A DNA stretch of 64,000 nt from Chryseobacterium sp. KLBC 52 (GTDB taxonomy: Bacteria; Bacteroidota; Bacteroidia; Flavobacteriales; Weeksellaceae). The stretch lies in assembly GCF_003347605.1 (NCBI RefSeq), contig NZ_QDFZ01000004.1, forward strand, positions 186,001 to 250,000, in the 5' to 3' direction. Below, piece after piece: positions 55,582 through 64,000 of this stretch. Each line of letters begins with the position of its first letter. Position 1 is the first letter of the stretch. The notes under the pieces were generated by a model. That model was not told where the DNA came from. It did not search any database and was given only the letters and a program-made list of their open reading frames with translations. Made by a program: the position numbers and the translations under genes.

Positions 55582-56202
55582 ATGCTTATTACAGCCTACT
55601 ATATTATTTCTTTTATGGTATTGATAAAAGGAATCATAGTTTTGAGAGGAAGCAAATTGTCCTCTCAAGACTATTTTTTGTTGTATTTAATCGTCAATTT
55701 TACTGTAGATTTTTTTTCAGAAATTAATCTTATTTCAACGAAATCAATTCAGTATAATTATCTGAATCTTTTCAATAGCTTTTATTTTATCATCTTTTAT
55801 TTCAGGTACATTAAAAATAAGAAGATAGCGGTTGTAGTATCCATAGTAGTTGTAATAGCTATACTCCTGAATATTGAGCTTTTTTATGTTGATAAGTATA
55901 ATCTGAATATTGCAATTACCTATTGTGTTATCAATATACTCCAGGTATTGTACTGGTGCAGTTATAAATTAAACAATATCAGTGAATCGAAAATTACGGA
56001 AGATCCTGTCTTTTGGATTTCAACTTCAATACTTTTATGGAGTTGTTTTTTTCTTTTCAGAATTACTCCTATGTATCTGCTGGATGAAATTGATAAACCA
56101 TTTCTAAAATTGTTGAAACAGATATTGAATATAATCAATATCGTATGCTGTGGCTTATTCTTTATTGCTTTACACAAATATAAATTGATGGATAGAAAAT
56201 GA
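55582..56202 (+). CDS. Multi-pass membrane protein, possible sensor of the two-component cluster
   Basis: A 206-residue, very hydrophobic protein with about six to seven transmembrane helices (for example AYYIISFMVLIKGIIVL, FNSFYFIIFYF, IAVVVSIVVVIAILLNIELF, FWISTSILLWSCFFLF, IVCCGLFFIALH). It overlaps the kinase gene by four bases (ATGA). The kinase has only one membrane helix and no sensor domain, so this protein may supply the sensing module. That role is inference; no family recognised. Confidence 0.75.
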   Translation: MLITAYYIISFMVLIKGIIVLRGSKLSSQDYFLLYLIVNFTVDFFSEINLISTKSIQYNYLNLFNSFYFIIFYFRYIKNKKIAVVVSIVVVIAILLNIELFYVDKYNLNIAITYCVINILQVLYWCSYKLNNISESKITEDPVFWISTSILLWSCFFLFRITPMYLLDEIDKPFLKLLKQILNIINIVCCGLFFIALHKYKLMDRK

Positions 56203-56987
56203 AGTCTTTACCTTCAGAAATAAAACTTATTTTTTTAATAGCATTACTCCTGGTTGTGCTTTTAGTTGCTTTTACTATTTTCATTGTACTAATGTACAAC
56301 CGGAAACAGCTTTTATACCTTAAAGAACAACAACTCAAAGAATCCGAACATCAAAACCAGCTTCTTCAGAAAGAACTCGAGAAACAAAAAGTGCTGGAAC
56401 AGGAACGGGAGCGTATTTCACACGATATGCATGATGATCTGGGAGCAGGAATTTCTGCATTGAAACTTCAGGCAGAATTTCTGAAACAGAAGGCTGGAGA
56501 CGATGATCTGCTAAATGATATTGATGAACTTCTGAAAACTTCTGAAGAAATGAACATCTCCATGAGAGAAATGCTCTGGAGCCTGAATTCAGGAAATGAC
56601 ACCTTAGGAAGCTTTATCGAGTATGCTATCCTTTATACCGGAAACTTTTTGAAGAAAACAAGAATAATGGTGTATTCAGAATGTGAAGGTATCATCGTAG
56701 AAACGCCTATCTCCACAGAAATGAGACGTAATCTTTTTCTCTGCTTAAAAGAAGCTGTCAATAACGTATACAAACACAGTCAGGCGAATACGGTGAAACT
56801 TTCCTTCTCGCAGGAAGACAATAATTTCTCTATGAAAATCTCTGATAACGGAAACGGAATCCCCGATGGGCAGAAAGAAGGTAACGGCCTTAGAAATATG
56901 AAACGTAGAATGAACGAGTTATCCGGCGAATGTACAATTATACCCGAAACTCCGGGAACCTGTCTGGTGTTTAAAATAGCCCTATAA
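56199..56987 (+). CDS. DesK/NarX-type sensor histidine kinase
   Basis: A 262-residue kinase with a single N-terminal membrane helix (about 9-33), a short coiled coil, the HisKA_3 motif with H75 in ERISHDMHDDLGAGISALKL, and an HATPase domain (LFLCLKEAVNNVYKHSQA, ISDNGNGIPDGQKEGNGLRN, GTCLVFKIAL). No periplasmic or PAS sensor domain is present. HisKA_3 kinases pair with NarL-type regulators, so the partner is the regulator at 54113. Ends a four-gene coupled unit. Confidence 0.93.
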   Translation: MKSLPSEIKLIFLIALLLVVLLVAFTIFIVLMYNRKQLLYLKEQQLKESEHQNQLLQKELEKQKVLEQERERISHDMHDDLGAGISALKLQAEFLKQKAGDDDLLNDIDELLKTSEEMNISMREMLWSLNSGNDTLGSFIEYAILYTGNFLKKTRIMVYSECEGIIVETPISTEMRRNLFLCLKEAVNNVYKHSQANTVKLSFSQEDNNFSMKISDNGNGIPDGQKEGNGLRNMKRRMNELSGECTIIPETPGTCLVFKIAL

Positions 56988-56991
56988 ATAA

Positions 56992-57009
56992 ATTACCCTT
57001 TTGTGTAAT
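56992..57009. promoter_or_regulatory. Second copy of the palindromic operator
   Basis: ATTACCC-TTTT-GTGTAAT differs from the first palindrome by one base in the left arm and shares the right arm plus the following TGA. GAAATTTG follows after exactly 22 bases, the same as at the first site, and the next ATG after 49 bases. It places the three downstream envelope genes under the same regulator. Confidence 0.7.
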
Positions 57010-57031
57010 TGACTGGTCCGTTTTTTAGAAG

Positions 57032-57039
57032 GAAATTTG
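57032..57039 (+). promoter_or_regulatory. Weak -7 element of the envelope-gene operon
   Basis: GAAATTTG, identical to the element at 54087-54094 and at the same distance from the operator palindrome. Confidence 0.45.
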
Positions 57040-57058
57040 ATATATAAAATTAAAAGCC

Positions 57059-57388
57059 ATGAAAACTCTTATTAACGACAGTATTGGAGATTTGGAAGCT
57101 GCTTTGAAAAACAACACGGATCTTCAGGAGAAGTTCAAAACCAATCCGATAGAGGCTATTAAAAATGTAGAAATAAAAAACCCGAAAGATACAGACTATT
57201 GGATCTACAGAATTATTGTACTTATGCTCGGGTTGGCAGTTATTACCATTATAGCAGGGCTTATTCTCATTGCTTACTGGAATGATGGTGCCGCTAAAGA
57301 TAATCAGCTGGTCACTATTTTTGCGACCATTTCTTCAGGTGCAATAGGAGCCTTAGCCGGACTTTTATCACCTACACCGAGAAAATAA
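57059..57388 (+). CDS. Small two-helix inner-membrane protein
   Basis: A 109-residue protein. Residues 1-50 are soluble and charged (DLQEKFKTNPIEAIKNVEIK). Two hydrophobic helices follow (about 53-73 and 84-102, the second Gly/Ala/Ser-rich: ATISSGAIGALAGLL), separated by a short loop with NDGAAKD. First gene of the second operator-controlled unit. Family and function unknown; the size suggests an anchor, holin-like or regulatory membrane subunit, but nothing proves it. Confidence 0.75.
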   Translation: MKTLINDSIGDLEAALKNNTDLQEKFKTNPIEAIKNVEIKNPKDTDYWIYRIIVLMLGLAVITIIAGLILIAYWNDGAAKDNQLVTIFATISSGAIGALAGLLSPTPRK

Positions 57389-57413
57389 TAAAAAACTTAA
57401 AAAACGAAATGTC

Positions 57414-57905
57414 ATGAAAGCTAAAAAAAATCAAACAGAAAAAATTTTAAAAGCTCAAAATCATCTATTAAACTATAAAATTTTGGAAATGCAGATGATA
57501 AATAGTTCATTATTGGATGTTCTTGGGGGAGATAGTAGATATGTTGCTGGGAAGAACCTGGAATTACCAGATGATAATTCAGAAGTTACAGTGTCAATAT
57601 ATTTTGGAGGAGAAAATCAATTTGGTTCGGCAAGACTTAAAGTTTTAAGAACTAATAAACCTTCAATATATATTGAAACATCGGAAGATGATATTGTAAT
57701 TGGTACGTGTAAAGAATTGATTGGAAACGCTTTTGTTATAGGTGCCGAAATTACAGATTCAAATAGAGATCCCGAAAATAATAATACTATTCTAAAAATA
57801 AAAATAAAACAGAATAACAAGATAATTTATCAAGATAGCCACACTATAGATGTAGGTAATGAAGGAGCTACAGCTACTTTTACATATAATATTACATTTT
57901 ATTAA
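57414..57905 (+). CDS. Protein of unknown function with beta-rich domain
   Basis: A 163-residue protein. The first 39 residues are helical and end in SLLDVLGG, resembling a double-glycine export leader though longer than usual. Residues 55-163 are strongly beta (EVTVSIYFGGENQFGSARLK, NTILKIKIKQNNKIIYQDSH, ATATFTYNITFY), like an Ig or C2-type sandwich. If cleaved after GG, the mature part would be exported. No family recognised. It lies between the two-helix membrane protein and the outer-membrane protein genes, 25 and 15 bases away. Confidence 0.65.
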   Translation: MKAKKNQTEKILKAQNHLLNYKILEMQMINSSLLDVLGGDSRYVAGKNLELPDDNSEVTVSIYFGGENQFGSARLKVLRTNKPSIYIETSEDDIVIGTCKELIGNAFVIGAEITDSNRDPENNNTILKIKIKQNNKIIYQDSHTIDVGNEGATATFTYNITFY

Positions 57906-57920
57906 CTTCAAATAAGGATC

Positions 57921-59132
57921 ATGAAAACAATACAATTACTAATATGTTGGATATGCATGTTGTGTTCTCATCTTTATTTTAGCCAAGAAAAGGATGAGAT
58001 AGATTTAGATTTATTGCGTGCGCAAGCGTCGCCTGCTGCAAATTTATTGGGTATTGCAAATTCCGATATTGAAAAACCTACTGATTTAAAAAGCGTAATG
58101 GTTTCTTTGAGGGAAGGAACCGGTAATTTTTCCGGTTTACCAACATCTTTTGCAATGGATATCGCTCCCTTTAAGTTAAATGGGAAATATCAAAATTTAA
58201 TTGATAGCGCTAACTTTAGTGAAAAATTTAAACAGAGTTTTATTATATCTCTAGGTTTTAGAGGCATCGAAAAAGATGATGAGCTAAATATTGAAGATAA
58301 ATCCAGGTTAGGTTTTGGAGCTAAGTTTTCTTTACTAAGAGGAAGGTTTGATGAAAACACGAGAAAAATTTTAGGAGAGGTCTATCAATATCATATTGCA
58401 CGCCAGAAGAGAATAGATCTTATAGAAAATGATAAACTAATAATAGAATATCACACTTCTAAAATGGAACTGTTAAAAAAGAAAAAGGCTTTAAAAAATA
58501 CAACAAGTAAAGAATATTTAGAACTTCAGGAAGCGATAGAAAGACTAGATCATCTTGAATTTCAGCGTATTGATTTATTAACGAGAGAACACAATTTAGG
58601 ACTTGCTGAATTGGATGATAAGATAAGAAAAGATGTTCAAGAAATTAAACTAGAGCGTTATGGGCCTTTTTTGGATATGTCAATGGGAACAGTTTTAGAT
58701 TTCAGAAGTAATAAATTTAATAATTCACAAATAAGTAAAGTCGGAGTCTGGCTGACCGGGGGGTACAATTGGGAGAAGCATCCATCAACATTTATTTTTA
58801 TGGCTAGATATCTGTACAATCCAGATTCATCTTTAGCAAACCCATCACTGAAAAAAGAAAATTTACACACTTTAGATTTTGGATCACGACTGGTATTCAA
58901 AATATTTGAAGAAAAATTTCTTTTAAGTGGAGAATGTATTTATAGAAGTATACTTAATAAATCAGATTTTGAAGCTTCCTGGAAGTACCTTCTTAATTTT
59001 GAATATGAATTGACAAAAAACCAAAGATTAACATTCTCCTTCGGCAAGGATTTTAATGGAGATTATGAGAAGAAAGGGAATCTTATTGTAGCATTAAACC
59101 TATTAGTTGGGCTAGGTAAAATAAAACTATAA
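57921..59132 (+). CDS. Outer-membrane barrel protein with internal coiled coil, unknown function
   Basis: A 403-residue exported protein (signal MKTIQLLICWICMLCSHLYFSQ). The mature N-terminus has ASPAANLLGIANSDIEKPTD and GTGNFSGLPTSFAMDIAPF, motifs I associate with an uncharacterised Bacteroidota family. Alternating hydrophobic strands (SFIISLGFRGI, RLGFGAKFSLLRG) begin a barrel that is interrupted by a charged helical stretch (about 140-245, for example KMELLKKKKALKNTTSKEYL). Strands then resume (SKVGVWLTGGYNW, HTLDFGSRLVFKIF, RLTFSFGKDFNGDY, LIVALNLLVGLG) to the C-terminus. Last gene of the operator-controlled unit; terminator follows. Role unknown. Confidence 0.75.
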   Translation: MKTIQLLICWICMLCSHLYFSQEKDEIDLDLLRAQASPAANLLGIANSDIEKPTDLKSVMVSLREGTGNFSGLPTSFAMDIAPFKLNGKYQNLIDSANFSEKFKQSFIISLGFRGIEKDDELNIEDKSRLGFGAKFSLLRGRFDENTRKILGEVYQYHIARQKRIDLIENDKLIIEYHTSKMELLKKKKALKNTTSKEYLELQEAIERLDHLEFQRIDLLTREHNLGLAELDDKIRKDVQEIKLERYGPFLDMSMGTVLDFRSNKFNNSQISKVGVWLTGGYNWEKHPSTFIFMARYLYNPDSSLANPSLKKENLHTLDFGSRLVFKIFEEKFLLSGECIYRSILNKSDFEASWKYLLNFEYELTKNQRLTFSFGKDFNGDYEKKGNLIVALNLLVGLGKIKL

Positions 59133-59181
59133 ATAAAGAGGTAAGCTACAACAAAAACTAATATTAAATAATTTTTTTAAG

Positions 59182-59212
59182 CTCCAGCATTTTATAGTGT
59201 CTGGAGTTTTTT
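59182..59212 (+). terminator. Rho-independent terminator of the envelope-gene operon
   Basis: CTCCAG / CTGGAG stem with a 13-base loop followed by six T, about 50 bases after the outer-membrane protein gene. Confidence 0.75.
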
Positions 59213-59352
59213 CGTAAGATTGTTTTACCATTTTAAAAACCTGGTTCTTCACAAAGAATTTGTCGTATTATCATAATATAAATTAACTAAAATTTAACTC
59301 GGATTTATCTCAAAAAAATCCCGTGAAATACCCCTGAAAGTTAAATTTTGAT

Positions 59353-59360
59353 TAAATTTG
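59353..59360 (+). promoter_or_regulatory. -7 promoter element of eno
   Basis: TAAATTTG matches TAnnTTTG and ends 22 bases before the enolase ATG; no clear -33 TTTG at the standard distance. Confidence 0.55.
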
Positions 59361-59379
59361 TCTAAACTAAAAAAAATAA

Positions 59380-60675
<1,296 letters not shown>

Positions 60676-60694
60676 TTAATCGAATTTATAAATA

Positions 60695-60727
60695 ACGGCA
60701 AGCGAAATTTTTAGTTTGCCGTATTTT
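60695..60727 (+). terminator. Probable terminator of eno
   Basis: ACGGCAAGC / GTTTGCCGT stem (one G-T pair) with a 10-base loop and a weak T tract (ATTTTA). Confidence 0.65.
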
Positions 60728-60763
60728 ATGGAAAGTGGTATATTTAAAAAAAATAAATAAATA

Positions 60764-62050
60764 ATGTCAGACAACAAAGTAATATTGAATTACGACGGTA
60801 ATTCATATGAATATCCAATCGTGGATAGTACTATCGGAGACAGAGGGATTGATATTTCAAAATTAAGAGACCAGACAGGTTTGATCACTCTGGATTTAGG
60901 TTACAAAAATACAGGAGCTACCATTAGCGACATCACTTACTTAGACGGAGATAAAGGAGAATTATTCTACAGAGGTTATCCAATCGAACAGATTGCTGAG
61001 AAATCTAACTTCACTGAAGTAATGTATCTTTTATTACATGGAGAATTACCTACTCAGGATCAGTTTACTTCATTCGACAACAACATTAAAAAATATAACT
61101 TCATCGCAGACGAAATGAAAAAGATCATTGATGTTTTTCCTCGTTCTGCTCACCCTATGGGAGTTTTATCTTCTATGACCTCTGCTTTGACAGCTTTCAA
61201 CCCGAAAGCAGTGAACGTAAACTCTAAAGAAGAAATGGATCATGCTGCTGAGCTTATGATCGCTAAGTTCTCTCACCTTTGTGCCTGGACTTACAGAAAA
61301 ACTCAAGGTTTACCATTAAACCACGGTGATAACAACCTGAACTACGTAGAGAACTTCTACAAAATGGCATTCAGATTACCAAACGCTGATTTCGAAATCG
61401 ATCCGGTAGTAGTAAATGCTCTAGATAAATTATTAATCCTTCACGCAGACCACGAACAAAACTGTTCTACTTCTACAGTAAGAATGGTAGGTTCTGCTCA
61501 CACAGGTCTTTTCGCTTCTATCTCTGCCGGAGTATCTGCACTTTGGGGACCACTTCACGGTGGTGCTAATCAGGCTGTAATCGAAATGCTTGAATTGATC
61601 GAAAAAGATGGAGGTGACGTATCTAAATATGTTGCTAAAGCTAAAGATAAAGGGGATAGCTTCCGTCTAATGGGATTCGGACACAGAGTGTACAAAAACT
61701 TCGACCCAAGAGCGAAAATCATCAAGAAAGCTGCTGACGATATCCTTAAAGCATTAGGTATCCAGGATAAAGCTCTTGACATTGCAATGCAGTTAGAAAG
61801 AGTAGCGCTGGAAGACGAGTACTTCGTAGAAAGAAAACTATATCCAAACGTAGACTTCTACTCAGGTATCATCTACAGAGCATTAGGAATTCCTACAGAA
61901 ATGTTTACTGTAATGTTTGCATTAGGAAGACTTCCAGGATGGATTTCTCAGTGGAAAGAAATGAGACTGAAAGGAGACCCGATCGGAAGACCAAGACAGG
62001 TTTACCAAGGTGCTCAGGAAAGAAACTACATCGATATCGCAAGCAGATAA
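60764..62050 (+). CDS. gltA: Citrate synthase
   Basis: A 428-residue type II (hexameric-type) citrate synthase that condenses acetyl-CoA and oxaloacetate. Catalytic blocks are LILHADHEQNCSTSTVRMVG (His), GPLHGGANQAVIEML (His), RLMGFGHRVYKNFDPRA, and the catalytic Asp region NVDFYSGIIYRALGIP. No mitochondrial or export signal. Confidence 0.97.
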   Translation: MSDNKVILNYDGNSYEYPIVDSTIGDRGIDISKLRDQTGLITLDLGYKNTGATISDITYLDGDKGELFYRGYPIEQIAEKSNFTEVMYLLLHGELPTQDQFTSFDNNIKKYNFIADEMKKIIDVFPRSAHPMGVLSSMTSALTAFNPKAVNVNSKEEMDHAAELMIAKFSHLCAWTYRKTQGLPLNHGDNNLNYVENFYKMAFRLPNADFEIDPVVVNALDKLLILHADHEQNCSTSTVRMVGSAHTGLFASISAGVSALWGPLHGGANQAVIEMLELIEKDGGDVSKYVAKAKDKGDSFRLMGFGHRVYKNFDPRAKIIKKAADDILKALGIQDKALDIAMQLERVALEDEYFVERKLYPNVDFYSGIIYRALGIPTEMFTVMFALGRLPGWISQWKEMRLKGDPIGRPRQVYQGAQERNYIDIASR

Positions 62051-62071
62051 TATTTGCTTATACCATAAAAG

Positions 62072-62099
62072 AATCCCAAAGTAAGCTTTGGGATTTTTT
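62072..62099 (+). terminator. Rho-independent terminator of gltA
   Basis: A perfect 10-bp stem AATCCCAAAG / CTTTGGGATT with a 4-base loop and a T run, 21 bases after the stop codon. Confidence 0.92.
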
Positions 62100-62117
62100 A
62101 TTTATCATAGAATAAGA

Positions 62118-62145
62118 AAACCCGCTTAAAAAAGCAGGTTTTCAT
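62118..62145 (-). terminator. Probable terminator of the small Cys-rich peptide gene
   Basis: AAAACC-GCTT / AAGC-GGTTTT stem with one internal mismatch, symmetric A/T runs, directly behind the minus-strand peptide gene. Confidence 0.5.
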
Positions 62146-62150
62146 TTTTA

Positions 62151-62315
62151 TTAAGGACATACACATCTATCGCAAGTCCAGATATAACAGTTTCCTGCAT
62201 CATCCCATTCGCAGCATCTTCTGCCAGTTGAAATTGGAGCGCCTCCCATTACAGATTTTTGTTGATCTCTTCCCAATTTTTGTGCGTTTTTCAGCACCGG
62301 ATTGTTCTTGTTCAT
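62151..62315 (-). CDS. Small double-glycine leader, Cys-rich peptide precursor
   Basis: A 54-residue frame. The leader NAQKLGRDQQKSVMGG ends in a double glycine (G24-G25), the export-cleavage pattern of C39 peptidase transporters. The 29-residue core APISTGRRCCEWDDAGNCYI continues to WTCDRCVCP and has six cysteines, enough for three disulfides. It is too short for most gene finders. It has its own small terminator and sits alone on the minus strand. Likely a secreted bacteriocin-like or signalling peptide; activity unknown. The other such gene in this window is at 14519. Confidence 0.65.
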   Translation of the reverse strand: MNKNNPVLKNAQKLGRDQQKSVMGGAPISTGRRCCEWDDAGNCYIWTCDRCVCP

Positions 62316-62578
62316 AACTTTGATTTTTGGTGTTAATAGTTAAGTTTTATGATCTATAATTTCGCGAAAATTATATCACTAATATAGGAAATTAAATAAT
62401 ATAATTATCTGTTTTTTTGTTCTTATGTAGATGGAAAATAGTAAGTTGTAGATGTTTTTGGGACTATTCACTGCAGTTGGCCGGCCAGACAAGGAAATTT
62501 TGTTGAAGGGTGCTGATTTTAGAAATCAAATTTCACACATAAAATAATCGAAAAGTTTTACAGGTAGAGACCTTTACT
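62316..62578. other. Intergenic region between the Cys-rich peptide and DDAH-family genes
   Basis: About 260 AT-rich bases with no gene. A near-perfect palindrome TATAATTT-CGCGA-AAATTATA (62355-62375) lies 40 bases upstream of the peptide gene and could be an operator. Confidence 0.4.
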
Positions 62579-62586
62579 TATATTTG
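62579..62586 (+). promoter_or_regulatory. -7 promoter element of the DDAH-family gene
   Basis: TATATTTG matches TAnnTTTG; a TTTTA about 19 bases upstream is a passable -33 element. The ATG follows after 19 bases. Confidence 0.6.
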
Positions 62587-62605
62587 TAGTATTGCATAAA
62601 TCTTT

Positions 62606-63520
62606 ATGAGACTAAATATTAAAAACGAAACGGGTAGGCTGAAGTCAGTAGTTCTAGGCCAGCCTAATTCATTGGGACCAGTTCCCACACTAGAGGAAAG
62701 TTATGACGCCAAGTCATATTACTCAATCGAACACAACATTTATCCTAAAGAAGAGGATATTATCAATGAAATGAATGCTTTTGAAGCAGTTTTAAAAAAG
62801 TATGGTGTTGAAGTTCTGCGTCCTAGTATCATCCAGGACTACAATCAGGTTTTTTCAAGAGATGTAGCCTTTGTCATTGATGATAAGATGATCATTTCCA
62901 ATGTGATTGCAGACAGAGCAGATGAGCAGGAAGCCTACAAAAGTGTTTTTGAAAAAGTAGCATGGAGAAAGATCATTAATCTTCCCGAAACAGCACACAT
63001 TGAAGGAGGTGATGTAATCGTATGGAATGACTTTATTTTCATTGGAACCTGTTTCAGTGAAGATTACAGAAACTATAAAACGGCAAGAACCAATGAGTAT
63101 GCCATTGAAATTCTGAAAGAATATTTTCCCAAGAAAAGAATTATCGACCTGGAACTGAAGAAAAACGATAAAGTTCCGTTTGAAGGGATTCTTCATCTGG
63201 ATTGTACATTTAATCCTGTAGGAGAAGACAAGTGTATCATTTATAAGAACGGATTTGTAGATGAAAGTGATTACCGCTTAATCATTGATATTTTCGGAGA
63301 AGAAAACTGCTTCCACATCAATGATGAAGAAATGTTTGAAATGTTCCCGAATATTTTCTCTATTTCTCCTGATGTAGTAGTTTCAGACCAAGCATTCACC
63401 AGAATGAATGACCATTTAAGAAACGAGTGGGGAATGACGGTAGAAGAAATCCCTTACAGAGAAATCTCCAAAATGGGAGGCTTGCTGAGATGCTCTACAA
63501 TGCCGCTTGTAAGAGAATAA
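62606..63520 (+). CDS. Dimethylarginine dimethylaminohydrolase / arginine deiminase family enzyme
   Basis: A 304-residue enzyme of the guanidino-group-modifying (GME, pentein) superfamily. Visible active-site elements are FSRDVAFVIDD, the acidic HIEGGDVIVW, the catalytic His in GILHLDCTFNPVG, and the nucleophile C296 in MGGLLRCSTMPL near the C-terminus. Such enzymes hydrolyse arginine, methylarginine or related guanidines to citrulline or ureido products. The exact substrate cannot be read from sequence. No signal peptide. Confidence 0.88.
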   Translation: MRLNIKNETGRLKSVVLGQPNSLGPVPTLEESYDAKSYYSIEHNIYPKEEDIINEMNAFEAVLKKYGVEVLRPSIIQDYNQVFSRDVAFVIDDKMIISNVIADRADEQEAYKSVFEKVAWRKIINLPETAHIEGGDVIVWNDFIFIGTCFSEDYRNYKTARTNEYAIEILKEYFPKKRIIDLELKKNDKVPFEGILHLDCTFNPVGEDKCIIYKNGFVDESDYRLIIDIFGEENCFHINDEEMFEMFPNIFSISPDVVVSDQAFTRMNDHLRNEWGMTVEEIPYREISKMGGLLRCSTMPLVRE

Positions 63521-63525
63521 TGGAG

Positions 63526-63600
63526 TGGGAGAGTTTTAGGGTTTGAGAATGGGAGAGTTTTAGAGTCTGAGCGTTAGAGCGTTGGTGGGTTTGAATATTT
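63526..63600. repeat. Imperfect tandem repeat upstream of the four-helix-bundle gene
   Basis: TGGGAGAGTTTTAG occurs at 63526-63539 and again at 63550-63563 (24-base period), followed by further GAG/GTT-rich degenerate units. It resembles the repeats that often border four-helix-bundle (S23-type) genes in this class of bacteria. Confidence 0.5.
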
Positions 63601-63626
63601 TTTTAATTTTAAAAAAATATTTGGGT

Positions 63627-64000
63627 ATGTCGACAATTAAATTTCATCAGGGCTTAAAAGTTTATCAACAATCATTTGAAACAGCTCAGTTGATTTATGA
63701 ACTCTCAAAATCCTTTTCAAAAGAAGAACTTTACTCACCTACAGATCAGATAAGAAGATCATCAAGATCTGTAACGGCAAATATTAGTGAGGCTTGGGGG
63801 AAAAGAAAATATGAAAAATCCTTCATCGCTAAGCTTACAGATTCGGAGGGAGAAGCGAGAGAAACCCAAACATGGCTTCAGTTTGCCTTTGCCTGCCATT
63901 ATATGAATGAAGAGCAATATAATAATTTGCACAACAAGTATAACCAAATAATAGGGATGTTAGTTAACATGATGAGCCAGTCAGAAAAGTGGTGTTCATT
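63627..64000 (+). CDS. Four-helix-bundle protein (S23/IVS type), cut by the right edge
   Basis: 124 codons are visible and the frame is open at the edge. The N-terminus STIKFHQGLKVYQQSFETAQ and the core LYSPTDQIRRSSRSVTANIS with EAWGKRKYEKSFIAKL are typical of the four-helix-bundle family first seen in 23S rRNA intervening sequences. Here it is a free-standing chromosomal gene. Function unknown; the family forms pentamers with a basic face that may bind nucleic acid. Only the last few residues should be missing. Confidence 0.88.
   Translation, partial: MSTIKFHQGLKVYQQSFETAQLIYELSKSFSKEELYSPTDQIRRSSRSVTANISEAWGKRKYEKSFIAKLTDSEGEARETQTWLQFAFACHYMNEEQYNNLHNKYNQIIGMLVNMMSQSEKWCS

Noticed and set aside
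63627..64000. Four-helix-bundle gene as part of a 23S rRNA intervening sequence
   Set aside because: No rRNA sequence surrounds it in this window.

Overview
The window is AT-rich chromosomal DNA from a member of the Bacteroidota, class Flavobacteriia, most likely Chryseobacterium or a close relative. The evidence is the flavobacterial form of the ribosomal proteins, the Bacteroidota promoter signature (TTTG, about 19 bases, TAnnTTTG) ahead of many genes, a protease with a type IX secretion C-terminal sorting domain, double-glycine leader peptides, and short dispersed palindromes between genes. The genus assignment is inference. I see no rRNA, tRNA, CRISPR array, insertion sequence or prophage.

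Left part (1-19 kb): a truncated membrane protein; an Ala-rich lipoprotein; a CPBP protease with a SPOUT RNA methyltransferase; RmuC with a membrane LytTR regulator; an OmpR-type two-component system next to a tripartite RND efflux system (TolC, adaptor, CzcA/CusA-type pump); a DUF5995 protein; a Cys-rich double-glycine peptide; a MACPF lipoprotein; a secreted YciI-like protein; PncB; and Dps.

Middle (19-53 kb): the str operon rpsL-rpsG-fusA-rpsJ ends in a terminator. About 16.4 kb later rplC opens the S10-spc-alpha run (rplC to rplQ) from its own textbook promoter. The block between holds a TonB siderophore receptor with a small lipoprotein, a low-affinity iron permease family protein, a type IX-secreted metalloprotease, a large TPR-like secreted protein with a TIM-barrel-like lipoprotein, and a complete glycerol regulon. 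In that regulon glpD-glpK-glpF and an outer-membrane protein gene run divergently from a DeoR/GlpR repressor, and repeated AAACGAA-type operator motifs sit at both promoters. The ribosomal run includes rpmD and rpmJ, which are very short, and two intra-operon hairpins.

Right part (53-64 kb): a lysozyme-inhibitor-like lipoprotein and an excisionase-like gene relic precede a seven-gene cluster, the most intriguing part of the window. It contains a NarL-type response regulator, an unknown soluble protein, a multi-pass membrane protein, a short histidine kinase, a two-helix membrane protein, an unknown beta-rich protein and an outer-membrane barrel protein with a coiled-coil insert. Two nearly identical 7-4-7 palindromes (ATTACAC, 4 bases, GTGTAAT) lie at the same distance upstream of matching GAAATTTG promoter elements, one before the regulator and one before the last three genes. 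This predicts an autoregulated signalling system that drives an envelope complex of unknown function. Enolase, citrate synthase, a second Cys-rich double-glycine peptide, a DDAH/arginine-deiminase-family enzyme and a truncated four-helix-bundle protein finish the window.
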